The notes: a model not told the origin generated them from the letters alone. A stretch of 28,120 nucleotides of DNA from an uncultured Prevotellaceae bacterium (GCA_905210415.1 CAJLWM010000024.1:1-28120); one strand, 5' to 3'; shown: positions 16,261-23,906, counted from the stretch's first letter. Numbers and translations are program-made.

Positions 16261-17154
16261 TTATTCATATTGCTTCAGATTGTCGATAAGCTTTTGCTTA
16301 ATAGACACCCGCAATTCCTGTGGGCTCACCACTTCCACCTCCGGTCCGTATGACAGCAATTGCTGGATGAGGTCGTAGGTGATATACATGTGGTAGTGGA
16401 ATATGCTGTATTGGTCGTGCAGTTCCTCCGACTGAGAGTGGTGCAGCGGCAGGGCGCGGAAATACTTAGCCTGAATGGGTTTTACGCGCAGCACTATGTC
16501 TTTAGCCTCGCCACGCGAAGTGGTGATGCCGAAGCAGTCGGCAAAGAAGTCCTCGGCGTTGAAATCCTCCGGAATCTTGTAGCTGCGGTTGGTGATGCGC
16601 ACATCGCTCATGCGGTCGAGCGCATAGGTCTTTAGGCGCTTGTCTGCCACATTCATCCCTATCACATACCATAGTTGCTTGAATATTCTCACAAAGTAGG
16701 GTTCAATCACCACTTCGTGAGCCTGCGAGCGGTCGTAGGCCTTGTATTGAAACGAGATTCGCTTCTGTTGCTTGAGTGAGTCGATGATTATAGGCAAGCG
16801 ATTGCGCGCCGATGGCACGTCTTCCACCATGATTTTGCTGGCAATATCCTGAGAATCACGCATCATGCCGCTCACCGACATTGTGTCGAGCAGCCAATTG
16901 CAGATTCTGTGTTGACTGCTGTCTAATTTCTCTATAGAATACTCGTGAGTAGAGGCATTGTAGTGGATGCTCTCGTTGAATAATTCTTCTGCGCCGTTGC
17001 GATAGTTGAGAAACGAGCGGCGTGGCATAGGGTTGCCATTGCTCAGCGATTTGTTTTCCTTCCATAGCTCGTTGAGTTGGGCAAACGTGATGGGGCCACG
17101 GCGCTGGATGGTGTCGATAATCCAGATGTATTTGTTGATAATAGATATAGCCAT
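16261..17154 (-). CDS. WYL-domain transcription regulator
   Basis: The 297-residue protein has an N-terminal DeoR-like winged-helix region (about 5-60, with RRGPITFAQLNELW and PMPRRSFLNYRNGAEELF). A WYL domain (about 130-205) follows, with RISFQYKAYDRSQAHEVVIEPYF, FKQLWYVIGM and LKTYALDRM. A WCX-type C-terminal extension (about 220-295) completes it. WYL domains sense nucleic acids or other ligands and often control stress or defence genes. No target is evident here. It is flanked on both sides by palindromic repeat copies. Confidence 0.88.
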   Translation of the reverse strand: MAISIINKYIWIIDTIQRRGPITFAQLNELWKENKSLSNGNPMPRRSFLNYRNGAEELFNESIHYNASTHEYSIEKLDSSQHRICNWLLDTMSVSGMMRDSQDIASKIMVEDVPSARNRLPIIIDSLKQQKRISFQYKAYDRSQAHEVVIEPYFVRIFKQLWYVIGMNVADKRLKTYALDRMSDVRITNRSYKIPEDFNAEDFFADCFGITTSRGEAKDIVLRVKPIQAKYFRALPLHHSQSEELHDQYSIFHYHMYITYDLIQQLLSYGPEVEVVSPQELRVSIKQKLIDNLKQYE

Positions 17155-17292
17155 AGTTTTAGCAGTTGATGTTTATTGACAGCAGAATCGTGCTTGTTAG
17201 CATGAAGTCAAGCGAAGTTAGCCAAAACTTGCCGATTATGCAAGCGCATCGGCCGATGGTGGTTTTGTTTCTCGCTGATTTTGTAGTTCAAA

Positions 17293-17356
17293 CACAAATC
17301 GGGCATTAGGACGAGAAAGAAACCCTTTCTACTCCTAATGCCCGAATCGGGTTGTG
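17293..17356. repeat. Complete hairpin of the palindromic repeat family, copy 4
   Basis: The arms TCGGGCATTAGGA (17299-17311) and TCCTAATGCCCGA (17333-17345) pair perfectly over 13 bp. CACAA/TTGTG extends the stem outward. AGAAAG/CTTTCT forms an inner hairpin. It lies just beyond the stop codon of the symporter gene and could also terminate that transcript. The half-sites match the family with G in place of T in CGGTCATTAGG. Confidence 0.7.
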
Positions 17357-17373
17357 AAAATATTGTGATGCTA

Positions 17374-18834
17374 TTATGCTTCTTTTGCCTTGTGTCCGTT
17401 GCTGAGGATTAGCAGGCCAAGGAATGTAACGGCGGCGTTGAGCAGCAGTAGTTCGAAGCTCATTGTGTAGCCGAATGCTTTGGAGAGCCAGTCTTGTGTG
17501 AAGTAGCAGATGATTGGAGCAGCGATACATACGATAGGCACGAAACGGTCGCGTACGCCTGTCTTCATGGTCATGCCGAATGTAAACAAGCCGAGGATAG
17601 GACCGTAGGTGTAGCTTGCCACAGTGTAGACAGCGCTGATGGCGTCGCTATTGCTGATGATGTAGAACACGATGATCACCAATCCCATGATGCCAGCCAT
17701 AGCCACGTGCACCATATTGCGGGTGCGTGATAGTTGGGCGTCGGTTTTGCGCTCGTTGGCTTTAAGGATGTCTACGGTGAACGAAGTGGTGAGTGCTGTG
17801 AGGGCGCTACCGGCAGCAGAGTAGGCTGCTGAGATGAGTCCGACGATAAAGAGGATTCCAACAATCACTGGCATCGTTGGGTGAGAAGCCACAAGGCCGA
17901 ATAGGTCGTCGCTCTTTTCAGGCATTTCGATGCCCACCTTGCCAGCGTATATCACGAGCAGTGTGCCAAGGATGAGGAAGAGGGCAATCACAAAGAATTG
18001 GCTGATGGCGTTCACCACCATGCTCTTTTGTGATTCCTTAGGGTTTTTGCAGGCGAGGTTGCGCTGCATCATGTCTTGGTCGAGACCGCAAGTGGCAATC
18101 ACCATAAATATACCAGCCACAAATTGCTTCCAGAAGTAAGTGCCTGCCTTAGGATCGTCGAAGAAGAACATTTGGCAGCTATCGTGAGCCGACACTGCGC
18201 TGCACATTTCAGCGAAGTTGTAGCCAAGACCTTTGGCGATAAACACGATGCAAAGCACTACCGACATGATAAGGCAGAAGCTCTTGAGTGTGTCGGTCCA
18301 GATCACGGTCTTCACGCCGCCTTGCTTGGTGTAGAGCCAGATGAGGGCGATGGTGATGATCACGTTCACCACAAATGGCACGCCGAGAGGGGCAAACACG
18401 AGGCTTTGCAGCACCACGCACACTACATAGAAGCGTACCGATGCGCCGAGCATCTTGCTGATGAAGAAAAACCACGCGCCGCTCTTGTAGGTAGAGGCGC
18501 CGAAGCGTTGTTCGAGATAGCCGTATATCGAGATAAGGTTGCGGCGATAGAATAGTGGGATGAGCACGTATGCCACGGCAATGTAGCCGAAGATGAAGCC
18601 GAGCACCATCTGCAAGTAGGAGTAGCCCTTAGCGGCAACCATACCTGGCACCGACACGAATGTTACGCCCGAAATGGCAGCGCCGATTGTGGCAAAAGCC
18701 ACTACAGGCCAAGGTGCTTGACGATTTCCGGTGAAGAAACTGGCGTTATCGCTCTTGCGGCTCGCAAACCACGATACCATGAAGAGGAGAACGAAGTAGC
18801 CAACGATTGTGGCCATTACTATCCAAGGTGACAT
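17374..18834 (-). CDS. Sodium:solute symporter (SSS family)
   Basis: The 486-residue inner-membrane protein has about 13 hydrophobic helices. SSS features include SFFTGNRQAPWPVVAFATIG, ISGVTFVSVPGMVAAKGYSY and GLISAAYSAAGSALTALTTS. The family couples sodium entry to uptake of sugars, sialic acids or amino acids. Only 42 bp separate it from the upstream gene, whose C-terminal part is an exo-muramidase (NamZ/DUF1343). Uptake of a peptidoglycan sugar such as MurNAc is a reasonable inference, not shown by the sequence. A family hairpin follows the stop codon. Confidence 0.9.
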   Translation of the reverse strand: MSPWIVMATIVGYFVLLFMVSWFASRKSDNASFFTGNRQAPWPVVAFATIGAAISGVTFVSVPGMVAAKGYSYLQMVLGFIFGYIAVAYVLIPLFYRRNLISIYGYLEQRFGASTYKSGAWFFFISKMLGASVRFYVVCVVLQSLVFAPLGVPFVVNVIITIALIWLYTKQGGVKTVIWTDTLKSFCLIMSVVLCIVFIAKGLGYNFAEMCSAVSAHDSCQMFFFDDPKAGTYFWKQFVAGIFMVIATCGLDQDMMQRNLACKNPKESQKSMVVNAISQFFVIALFLILGTLLVIYAGKVGIEMPEKSDDLFGLVASHPTMPVIVGILFIVGLISAAYSAAGSALTALTTSFTVDILKANERKTDAQLSRTRNMVHVAMAGIMGLVIIVFYIISNSDAISAVYTVASYTYGPILGLFTFGMTMKTGVRDRFVPIVCIAAPIICYFTQDWLSKAFGYTMSFELLLLNAAVTFLGLLILSNGHKAKEA

Positions 18835-18876
18835 ATATTATACTTTTTTTGTTGTTAAGGTGAATTATAATGATGA

Positions 18877-20226
18877 TTATTCGGTGTAGATGAGGTAGCG
18901 ACGGCGCAGTTGCTCAAATTTCTTGAGTCCTGGAGCCCAGGTGGCTTTGATTTCTTCGTTGCTCTTGCCTGCTTCTATCATTTGGCGCACGCTGTCGTCG
19001 CCGGTGAGCAGTTCGAAGAAGCTTGTGAAGAACTTGTCGCCTAAGCCACAACCGCGATATGCGTCGATCACATATTCGAGGTTCATTCCTTTGGCGATGA
19101 TTTCCTCGTCGCTAAGTTTCGACAGGTCGCGTCCGTAGCACTTGTTGCCCAATTGAGGAGGGTTCTTTGCTCCAGGCACGCTCTTAGGGGTGAACGAGAA
19201 TTTGTATCCTTTGCCCTTCATTGCTGGGTGCCCGTAGACTTGGAATGGCTTGTCGGTGCCACGTCCGAGGCTGGCGCTTGTGCCTTCGAATAGGCAGGTA
19301 GAAGGGTAGAGGTATATCGAAGTCATGTTAGGCAAGTTGGGCGATGGCGCTATAGGCAGACGATAGCGAGTCTGGTGAGTGTAGTTGAGGCATTTCACCA
19401 CGGTGAGGTGCTTCACCTTCAGGCTGTCGTCGAGCCAGCCTTCGCCATTCGCCATAAGTGCTATTTCGCCCATAGTGAGGCCGTGTACCACAGGGATAGG
19501 CAAGCGACCCACGCCAGAGCGGTGCTTCATATTGAGCATAGGGCCGTCGATATACATGCCGTTGGGGTTAGGGCGGTCCATCACCACAAATTCCTTGTCG
19601 TATTGGGCAGCGGCTTCCATGAGTCGCACCATGGTGATGTAGTAGGTGTAGAAACGAAGTCCCACATCTTGTATGTCAACCACGATGACGTCGAATTTGC
19701 TCATTGTCTCTTTGCTTGGGCGTTTGCTTTTGCCATCATATAGCGAAGCGATAGGTATGCCAGTCTTAGAGTCAACGCTGCTGCTCACCTTTTCGCCGGG
19801 AAGCGCACTGGCCAGCATCACCTGGATGCCTGCCTCACGTCCCCAAGCGCAGTATTCGGGGAAGGTGCCGCCGCCGCGCCCAAACCGATGGTCGTATCCC
19901 ATGAGCAAGACAGCCACATGAAGTTCATCGGCAAGCACTTCGCGCATAAACTGCTGCGCATCCATACTGGCCATCTCAGGCGTAAAATGCAGCACGTGCA
20001 CCTCATCCACCTGTGTCTGCCGCAGCAGTTCCACCTTCTCGTCAAGGGTGGAAAGCAGGCTGGGCACATAATCGGCATGCAGCACCTGGCGCGGATGCCT
20101 GTCAAACGTAACAAGCATCGAGCCCAATCCCAGCGCGCTGGCTTCCCTGCGCAACTGCCCTATCAGGTACTGATGTCCTCTATGCACTCCATCGAAAAAG
20201 CCTATGGTGGCAACGTATCTCCTCAT
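18877..20226 (-). CDS. Chimera: N-terminal half of RibF joined to C-terminal part of NamZ (DUF1343)
   Basis: Residues 1-142 are the FMN-adenylyltransferase half of RibF, with VATIGFFDGVHRGHQYLI, VTFDRHPRQVL and LLMGYDHRFGRG. From residue 151 the protein is NamZ/DUF1343, an exo-beta-N-acetylmuramidase family: VVDIQDVGLRFYTYYITM, VMDRPNPNGMYIDGPML, PSPNLPN, CLFEGTSASLGRGTD. The parts meet at GEKVSSS (144-150), a stretch both families plausibly have in similar form. RibF lacks its riboflavin kinase half. NamZ lacks its signal peptide and N-terminal lobe with the PEHG motif. Arginine codons are CGN in the NamZ part sampled, with AGG, AGA and CGG frequent in the RibF part. Neither activity is likely. 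It is an assembly chimera or a recombinant. ATG 20226 is the normal RibF start. Confidence 0.85.
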   Translation of the reverse strand: MRRYVATIGFFDGVHRGHQYLIGQLRREASALGLGSMLVTFDRHPRQVLHADYVPSLLSTLDEKVELLRQTQVDEVHVLHFTPEMASMDAQQFMREVLADELHVAVLLMGYDHRFGRGGGTFPEYCAWGREAGIQVMLASALPGEKVSSSVDSKTGIPIASLYDGKSKRPSKETMSKFDVIVVDIQDVGLRFYTYYITMVRLMEAAAQYDKEFVVMDRPNPNGMYIDGPMLNMKHRSGVGRLPIPVVHGLTMGEIALMANGEGWLDDSLKVKHLTVVKCLNYTHQTRYRLPIAPSPNLPNMTSIYLYPSTCLFEGTSASLGRGTDKPFQVYGHPAMKGKGYKFSFTPKSVPGAKNPPQLGNKCYGRDLSKLSDEEIIAKGMNLEYVIDAYRGCGLGDKFFTSFFELLTGDDSVRQMIEAGKSNEEIKATWAPGLKKFEQLRRRYLIYTE

Positions 20227-20303
20227 CTCTCTACAAGTATCTTCTCTTTTCTCCGCTCGAAACTCCCGCTCCTCAACATGCATTCCACGCCCTTCCAAAC
20301 GAG

Positions 20304-20403
20304 TTTCAGCCAAATCCGCCTCGTCTTTCAGCCAAACTCAAGGCAACTTTCAGCCAAACCCGTCTCGTCTTTCAGTCAAACTCAAGGCAACTTTCAGCCG
20401 CAT
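20304..20403 (-). repeat. Tandem 22-bp repeats in the ribF leader
   Basis: In ribF sense the core TTTGGCTGAAAG recurs five times at spacings of 22-23 bp (plus-strand positions about 20304, 20327, 20349, 20371, 20393). Two alternating tails, TTGCCTTGAG and ACGAGACGGG, produce a 44-bp super-period. The outer copies are degenerate. The repeats lie between the promoter at 20547-20578 and the ribF start. Confidence 0.75.
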
Positions 20404-20546
20404 CTTAAAACGCCCTTTCATCGCTTCTCAATAGCTCCTTCCGCGCCTACCCGAACAAACTTCCTTGCCTCGAAAGACGCATCAGCCGACGTGTCAATAC
20501 ACATCTCCGCGCTTCTCGATATGACGAAATGGGCTGTTTCGGCCTG

Positions 20547-20578
20547 CAAAATTAGCCAATAATCCTTGGCAAGCCAAA
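20547..20578 (-). promoter_or_regulatory. ribF promoter
   Basis: On the minus strand the -7 box is TAATTTTG (20547-20554) with TTTG at 20575-20578, 20 nt apart. This predicts a leader of about 315 nt that includes the tandem repeats. It is divergent from the tRNA promoter. The rest of 20404-20546 shows no gene. Confidence 0.65.
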
Positions 20579-20594
20579 TTTTTCGCACCGCGCA

Positions 20595-20626
20595 TTTGGC
20601 AGTCTCATGGTTTTTATCTAATTTTG
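20595..20626 (+). promoter_or_regulatory. tRNA-Met promoter
   Basis: TTTG at 20595-20598 and TAATTTTG at 20619-20626 are 20 nt apart and lie 29 nt upstream of the tRNA. Confidence 0.7.
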
Positions 20627-20655
20627 CACCCGCAAGCAAGTAATTGCCATGCACT

Positions 20656-20729
20656 GGACTTGTAGCTCAGTTGGTTAGAGCAACAGACTCATAATCTGGA
20701 GGTCCTAGGTTCAAGCCCTAGCTGGTCCA
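20656..20729 (+). tRNA. tRNA-Met (anticodon CAT)
   Basis: The 74-nt cloverleaf has acceptor arms GGACTTG/CTGGTCC (one wobble, one T-T mismatch) and a D arm GCTC/GAGC. The anticodon loop CTCATAA has CAT at 20690-20692. The T arm CTAGG-TTCAAGC-CCTAG is intact. The CCA end is not encoded. The G-C first pair favours an elongator Met tRNA over the initiator. An Ile tRNA with modified CAT (lysidine) cannot be excluded. A terminator hairpin follows after 10 nt. Confidence 0.93.
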
Positions 20730-20739
20730 CATAGAGAAT

Positions 20740-20777
20740 CAAGCAGTTACGTATTACGTAGCTGCTTGTTCTTTTAT
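20740..20777 (+). terminator. tRNA terminator
   Basis: CAAGCAGTTACG and CGTAGCTGCTTG pair around TATTA with one G-U, followed by TTCTTTTAT. Confidence 0.85.
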
Positions 20778-20834
20778 AACAAGCATCTTGCAAGCCCTGA
20801 ATGAATCTAATTCAGGCAATCAACCTCCACGATT

Positions 20835-21005
20835 TCACCCGGCAGGAAGGAAATGGATGGGCACATCGCTGTTGGTGTAATTGGCAGCGGGAACGTGCTG
20901 GAGCTTTCCTATAATGAAGCCAAAGGCCTTTGCATGCGTATGGCCGGCACAGATACCAATGACGTTCAGACTGTTGCGCCTGCCAAACAGCGCAGCCGCA
21001 TTCGC
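20835..21005 (-). pseudogene. Possible remnant reading frame after the ORF6N gene
   Basis: This minus-strand stretch of about 56 codons follows the ORF6N stop. It is open from after a TAA to a TGA and has no start codon. The peptide contains AAALFGRRNSLNVIGICAG and HTHAKAFGFI, which loosely recalls the small NUMOD-type DNA-binding repeat of homing endonucleases. That resemblance is weak. Otherwise I see no gene in 20778-21006. Confidence 0.2.
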
Positions 21006-21006
21006 C

Positions 21007-21930
21007 CTACCTTAATAATGACATTATCGTGTCGGGCTTCATCTCCAGCCTTGTTATGGCACAAAGGCTTGTACCCATATCCTTTATGCTGGCACCCATG
21101 AGATACACCTCATCATCTATAATAAGGAAGCGGTCGTGGGATTTGTGGGGAGTCTGCACAAACCCAATGGGCTCATATTGCCCGTTGTGCTTCTCCAGGT
21201 CCAACAGGAACTGCTGTGTGTAGCGAGAGTGGATGGTTGCCGCTACCCCATCAGCCCTCTTGGTCAACAGCAGAAGCACTCTTTCGTCAACAAAGTTGTC
21301 AATGAGGATGATGCGTTGCTTGGCACTACGAACCAGCTGAGACACATAGCTCCAGGCATCCCACACGCAACCTGTGGCGAAGATTTGCTCTGGAGTGATG
21401 GCAGGAGCAAGCTCGTCCATACGCTTCAGCACCTGTTCCATCTTCTGGTCGGTCAGCATCTGATGACGCTCCAGCCTCTCTATACGCTGAAACATACCGG
21501 CATTGGCCGAGAGGAAGCGACGCATGGCTACGAAGGCACGCATGATGACAATATTTGCATTTATAGCAACTTCGCTCCTCAACAGCCCCGCAAGCATGGA
21601 AACACCTTGTTCTGTGAATGCATGCGGCAGCGCCCTTCTGTCACCGCCCCAACTTGAGGTGCCATTTTGGCATTTCAAACTATCCGCCTCTTCCTTAGTC
21701 AATTGAAACATAAAGTCTCCAGGGAAGCGTTGGATATTACGCTTGACCTGCCTGTTCAGTTGGGACGTTTCCACCTGATACAGCTGTGCCAAATCACGGT
21801 CAAGTATGACCTGTTCGCCCCTTATGACACGAATACAGCCCTGTATATGCTCACCCGTCAATAGAGGTAAAGTATCGCAGACATCACCATTAGCAACCTC
21901 CACATGAGATGTTATATCTTTCTTTGCCAT
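21007..21930 (-). CDS. ORF6N-domain protein with PLD-like C-terminal domain
   Basis: The 307-residue protein has an ORF6N (KilA-N-associated) DNA-binding domain at about 28-115. Its features are IRGEQVILDRDLAQLYQVET, LNRQVKRNIQRFPGDFMFQL and ALPHAFTEQGVSMLAGLLRS. A helical linker (about 125-185) follows, including IERLERHQMLTDQKMEQVL. The C-terminal domain ends in SHDRFLIIDDEVYLMGASIKD, like half of a phospholipase-D/HKD site (with R in place of K). ORF6N proteins occur in phages and as chromosomal strays in Bacteroidota; the role is unsettled. It stands alone, with a TAnnTTTG box at 21949. Confidence 0.85.
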   Translation of the reverse strand: MAKKDITSHVEVANGDVCDTLPLLTGEHIQGCIRVIRGEQVILDRDLAQLYQVETSQLNRQVKRNIQRFPGDFMFQLTKEEADSLKCQNGTSSWGGDRRALPHAFTEQGVSMLAGLLRSEVAINANIVIMRAFVAMRRFLSANAGMFQRIERLERHQMLTDQKMEQVLKRMDELAPAITPEQIFATGCVWDAWSYVSQLVRSAKQRIILIDNFVDERVLLLLTKRADGVAATIHSRYTQQFLLDLEKHNGQYEPIGFVQTPHKSHDRFLIIDDEVYLMGASIKDMGTSLCAITRLEMKPDTIMSLLR

Positions 21931-21948
21931 TACATTCCAACTTTATTG

Positions 21949-21956
21949 CAAAGATA
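21949..21956 (-). promoter_or_regulatory. -7 box of the ORF6N gene
   Basis: On the minus strand TATCTTTG is an exact TAnnTTTG match, 18 nt upstream of the ATG. The -33 TTG is not evident. Confidence 0.5.
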
Positions 21957-22117
21957 ACACTTTTAATCCACACCTGCCAGCGGGCCGGGAGGATAAAAGC
22001 GGGCTGCCGACGGGAGCCGCGAAGGCGCATGCAGGCAGGAATCCATCGGAGTTTGACATTCCTGTGACAGCGGCACATAATAATTGTTAATAAGCCTGCC
22101 GATTGTCGTTTGTTTAG

Positions 22118-22174
22118 TAATTTTGCAGGACGAAAATGGCAGAGGCAGTCTGCCGGTTCGCTCCGCATGACCGG
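22118..22174 (+). promoter_or_regulatory. Promoter and structured leader of the HAD gene
   Basis: TAATTTTG (22118-22125) predicts a leader of about 110 nt. Near its start are two hairpins, GGCAGA/TCTGCC (22138-22154) and CCGGT/ACCGG (22153-22174). They share the two C residues at 22153-22154, so they cannot both be complete. The rest of the 21961-22237 spacer shows only a 7-bp inverted repeat, CAGGAAT/ATTCCTG (22036-22064). Confidence 0.45.
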
Positions 22175-22237
22175 AAGACCGCGCAAAACTGCCCCTGCAA
22201 CAGACAACGACACACACATATATCGCAATAAGGAAAT

Positions 22238-23020
22238 ATGATCAGAGCACTCTTCTTCGACATCGACGGCACTTTGGTTAGCTTCAATACGCATTCCATC
22301 CCCCACTCCACCATACAGGCCCTTCAGATTGCCAAGGCCAAGGGCATCAGGATATTCATCTCCACAGGCCGTCCGTATGCGCTCATCAACAATCTGGATG
22401 CGATAAAGCACCTGATAGACGGATATATCACAGCCAACGGAGCCTATTGCTTTGTGGGCGAGGAGCCTGTCAGCTGCACGCCCATACCCGCCAATGAGGT
22501 GAAATGGATTATCAATCAGGCTGACGCACAGGACTTTGCATGTATAGTGGTAGGGCAAAAGGATTACACCACCATCCACCCCAGCAGCGAGTCGGAACGC
22601 ATATTCAAGGGCCTGCTCAACGTCCCCGACCTGCGAAGTCACGTCCCCTTGAGCCTGGTGTTGAGCCAGCCCATACTGCAACTCACGCCTTTCATCTCCG
22701 CTTCACAAGAGGCCCAATTCGTCTCCTCATTACAGCATGTGGAGTCCAGCAGATGGCATCCCGACTTTGCCGACTTTACTGCCAAGGGGGTCAACAAGGC
22801 CAAAGGGTTGCGCGAGATGGCAGCTTCGCAGCACATCGACATTTCAGAGACCATGGCATTTGGAGACGGTGGAAACGATGTGCCTATACTCCAGGCAGCC
22901 GGAATAGGTGTGGCTATGGGCAATGCCAGCATAGATGTGAAGAAGGCAGCAGACTACACCACCTCATCGGTGGATGACGATGGCATCTATAACGCACTGA
23001 AATACTGGAGCATCATATAA
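22238..23020 (+). CDS. Cof-type HAD-IIB sugar-phosphate phosphatase
   Basis: The 260-residue cytoplasmic protein has HAD motif I, FFDIDGTL (Asp8 nucleophile and Asp10), and motif II, FISTGRP (39-45). A C2B cap occupies about 85-185. The C-terminal motifs are KGVNKAKGL (motif III Lys) and FGDGGNDVPIL (motif IV). Cof/BT4131-type enzymes dephosphorylate sugar phosphates and related metabolites, often with broad specificity; the substrate here is not evident. It appears monocistronic, with its own promoter at 22118. Confidence 0.92.
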   Translation: MIRALFFDIDGTLVSFNTHSIPHSTIQALQIAKAKGIRIFISTGRPYALINNLDAIKHLIDGYITANGAYCFVGEEPVSCTPIPANEVKWIINQADAQDFACIVVGQKDYTTIHPSSESERIFKGLLNVPDLRSHVPLSLVLSQPILQLTPFISASQEAQFVSSLQHVESSRWHPDFADFTAKGVNKAKGLREMAASQHIDISETMAFGDGGNDVPILQAAGIGVAMGNASIDVKKAADYTTSSVDDDGIYNALKYWSII

Positions 23021-23080
23021 GCGCCCGTACACCCCCGCAGGCAGCCAGCCACCAGGCATCAGCCGCACAGGCGCTGCGCA

Positions 23081-23713
23081 CTATTCTGGTACGAAATCCA
23101 CGTAGAAGAACTTCGAGCCTGCTCCCTTGCCGGTATCCTCGAAGAGCAAGCGCCCTTCGTCGTCCTTGATGCTGAGCAGGCGCACACAGATGGCATCCTG
23201 GCTTCGCAGCGCCATTTTGCCCTGAAGTTCCTGCCGGGACAGTCCATAGAAACGGCTGGCATCCGAGAAGGCGAAGAAGAGATGGGCAACACGGCCCTCA
23301 TAAGGGGCTGTGATGTGGAAGCCTTGCGGCTTGATGTACAGGTCCACCGAATTGTCGTTGGGAATGAGGAAAGAGTAATAGGACAAAAGCTCCGCAGTGG
23401 GGCGCTCGCGCAAGGCTTCTGCAAGCGCCGAATCATCGCCCACCACCTTGGTTATCAAGTGCAAGGGAAAGTCATTGAACACCACTGTGCGATGGTCCCA
23501 ATCCTGCACATCCATACTCACACACCCCACAGAATCCTCCTCCGCAGCGCCCGTACCGAGGTCACCCCACAGCACTCTGTAGTGCCCCTGATAGTACCCC
23601 TCGATGGCCTGAGCCAACTGCCGGCGCGAGAGCGTCACCTTGTTGGCAGGGTCGTTGTCGCATGAACTGAGCATGAGCATCGCAATGATGAGCAGGGGAA
23701 TGATTTTGCGCAT
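23081..23713 (-). CDS. DUF4840-like lipoprotein
   Basis: The 210-residue protein begins with a lipoprotein signal (MRKIIPLLIIAMLMLSSC, Cys18). A globular domain follows, with NKVTLSRRQLAQAIEGYYQG, a central YYSFLIPNDNSVDLYI, and a beta-rich C-terminus. The resemblance to the DUF4840 group of Bacteroidales lipoproteins is from memory and tentative. No function is known. I start at the ATG at 23713, which gives the signal peptide. The frame stays open to 24190, but that extension runs through the HU promoter and palindromes. No TAnnTTTG box was found for this gene. Confidence 0.7.
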   Translation of the reverse strand: MRKIIPLLIIAMLMLSSCDNDPANKVTLSRRQLAQAIEGYYQGHYRVLWGDLGTGAAEEDSVGCVSMDVQDWDHRTVVFNDFPLHLITKVVGDDSALAEALRERPTAELLSYYSFLIPNDNSVDLYIKPQGFHITAPYEGRVAHLFFAFSDASRFYGLSRQELQGKMALRSQDAICVRLLSIKDDEGRLLFEDTGKGAGSKFFYVDFVPE

Positions 23714-23865
23714 AATGGTTCTGTTGTTTGTCACACTTCCTTTAACACATAGAATAACGTGAGCCGCAGGGCTTTTATTGCCCGCCAGCCGCACCTTTTC
23801 GCCCCACGGGACAGCGCAGGAAAGCCCTGGGAGCCGGACAGGGAAAGAAAATAAGTGCCCTGAAA

Positions 23866-23898
23866 TTTGCTTTTGGCCTTCTTGTAATTGTATCTTTG
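23866..23898 (+). promoter_or_regulatory. Promoter of the HU-related gene
   Basis: TTTG (23866-23869) and TATCTTTG (23891-23898) are 21 nt apart, a near-ideal Bacteroidota promoter. The predicted start is about 23902-23905. The leader is about 190 nt. Confidence 0.8.
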
Positions 23899-23906
23899 CA
23901 GGGCAG

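Noticed and set aside
20227..20313. TTG- or ATG-initiated N-terminal extension of the RibF part
   Set aside because: It translates the tandem-repeat leader and has no RibF similarity; MRRYVATIGFFDG at 20226 is the family start.
20304..20403. CRISPR array
   Set aside because: Units are only 22 bp with two recurring tails instead of unique spacers, and no cas genes are present.
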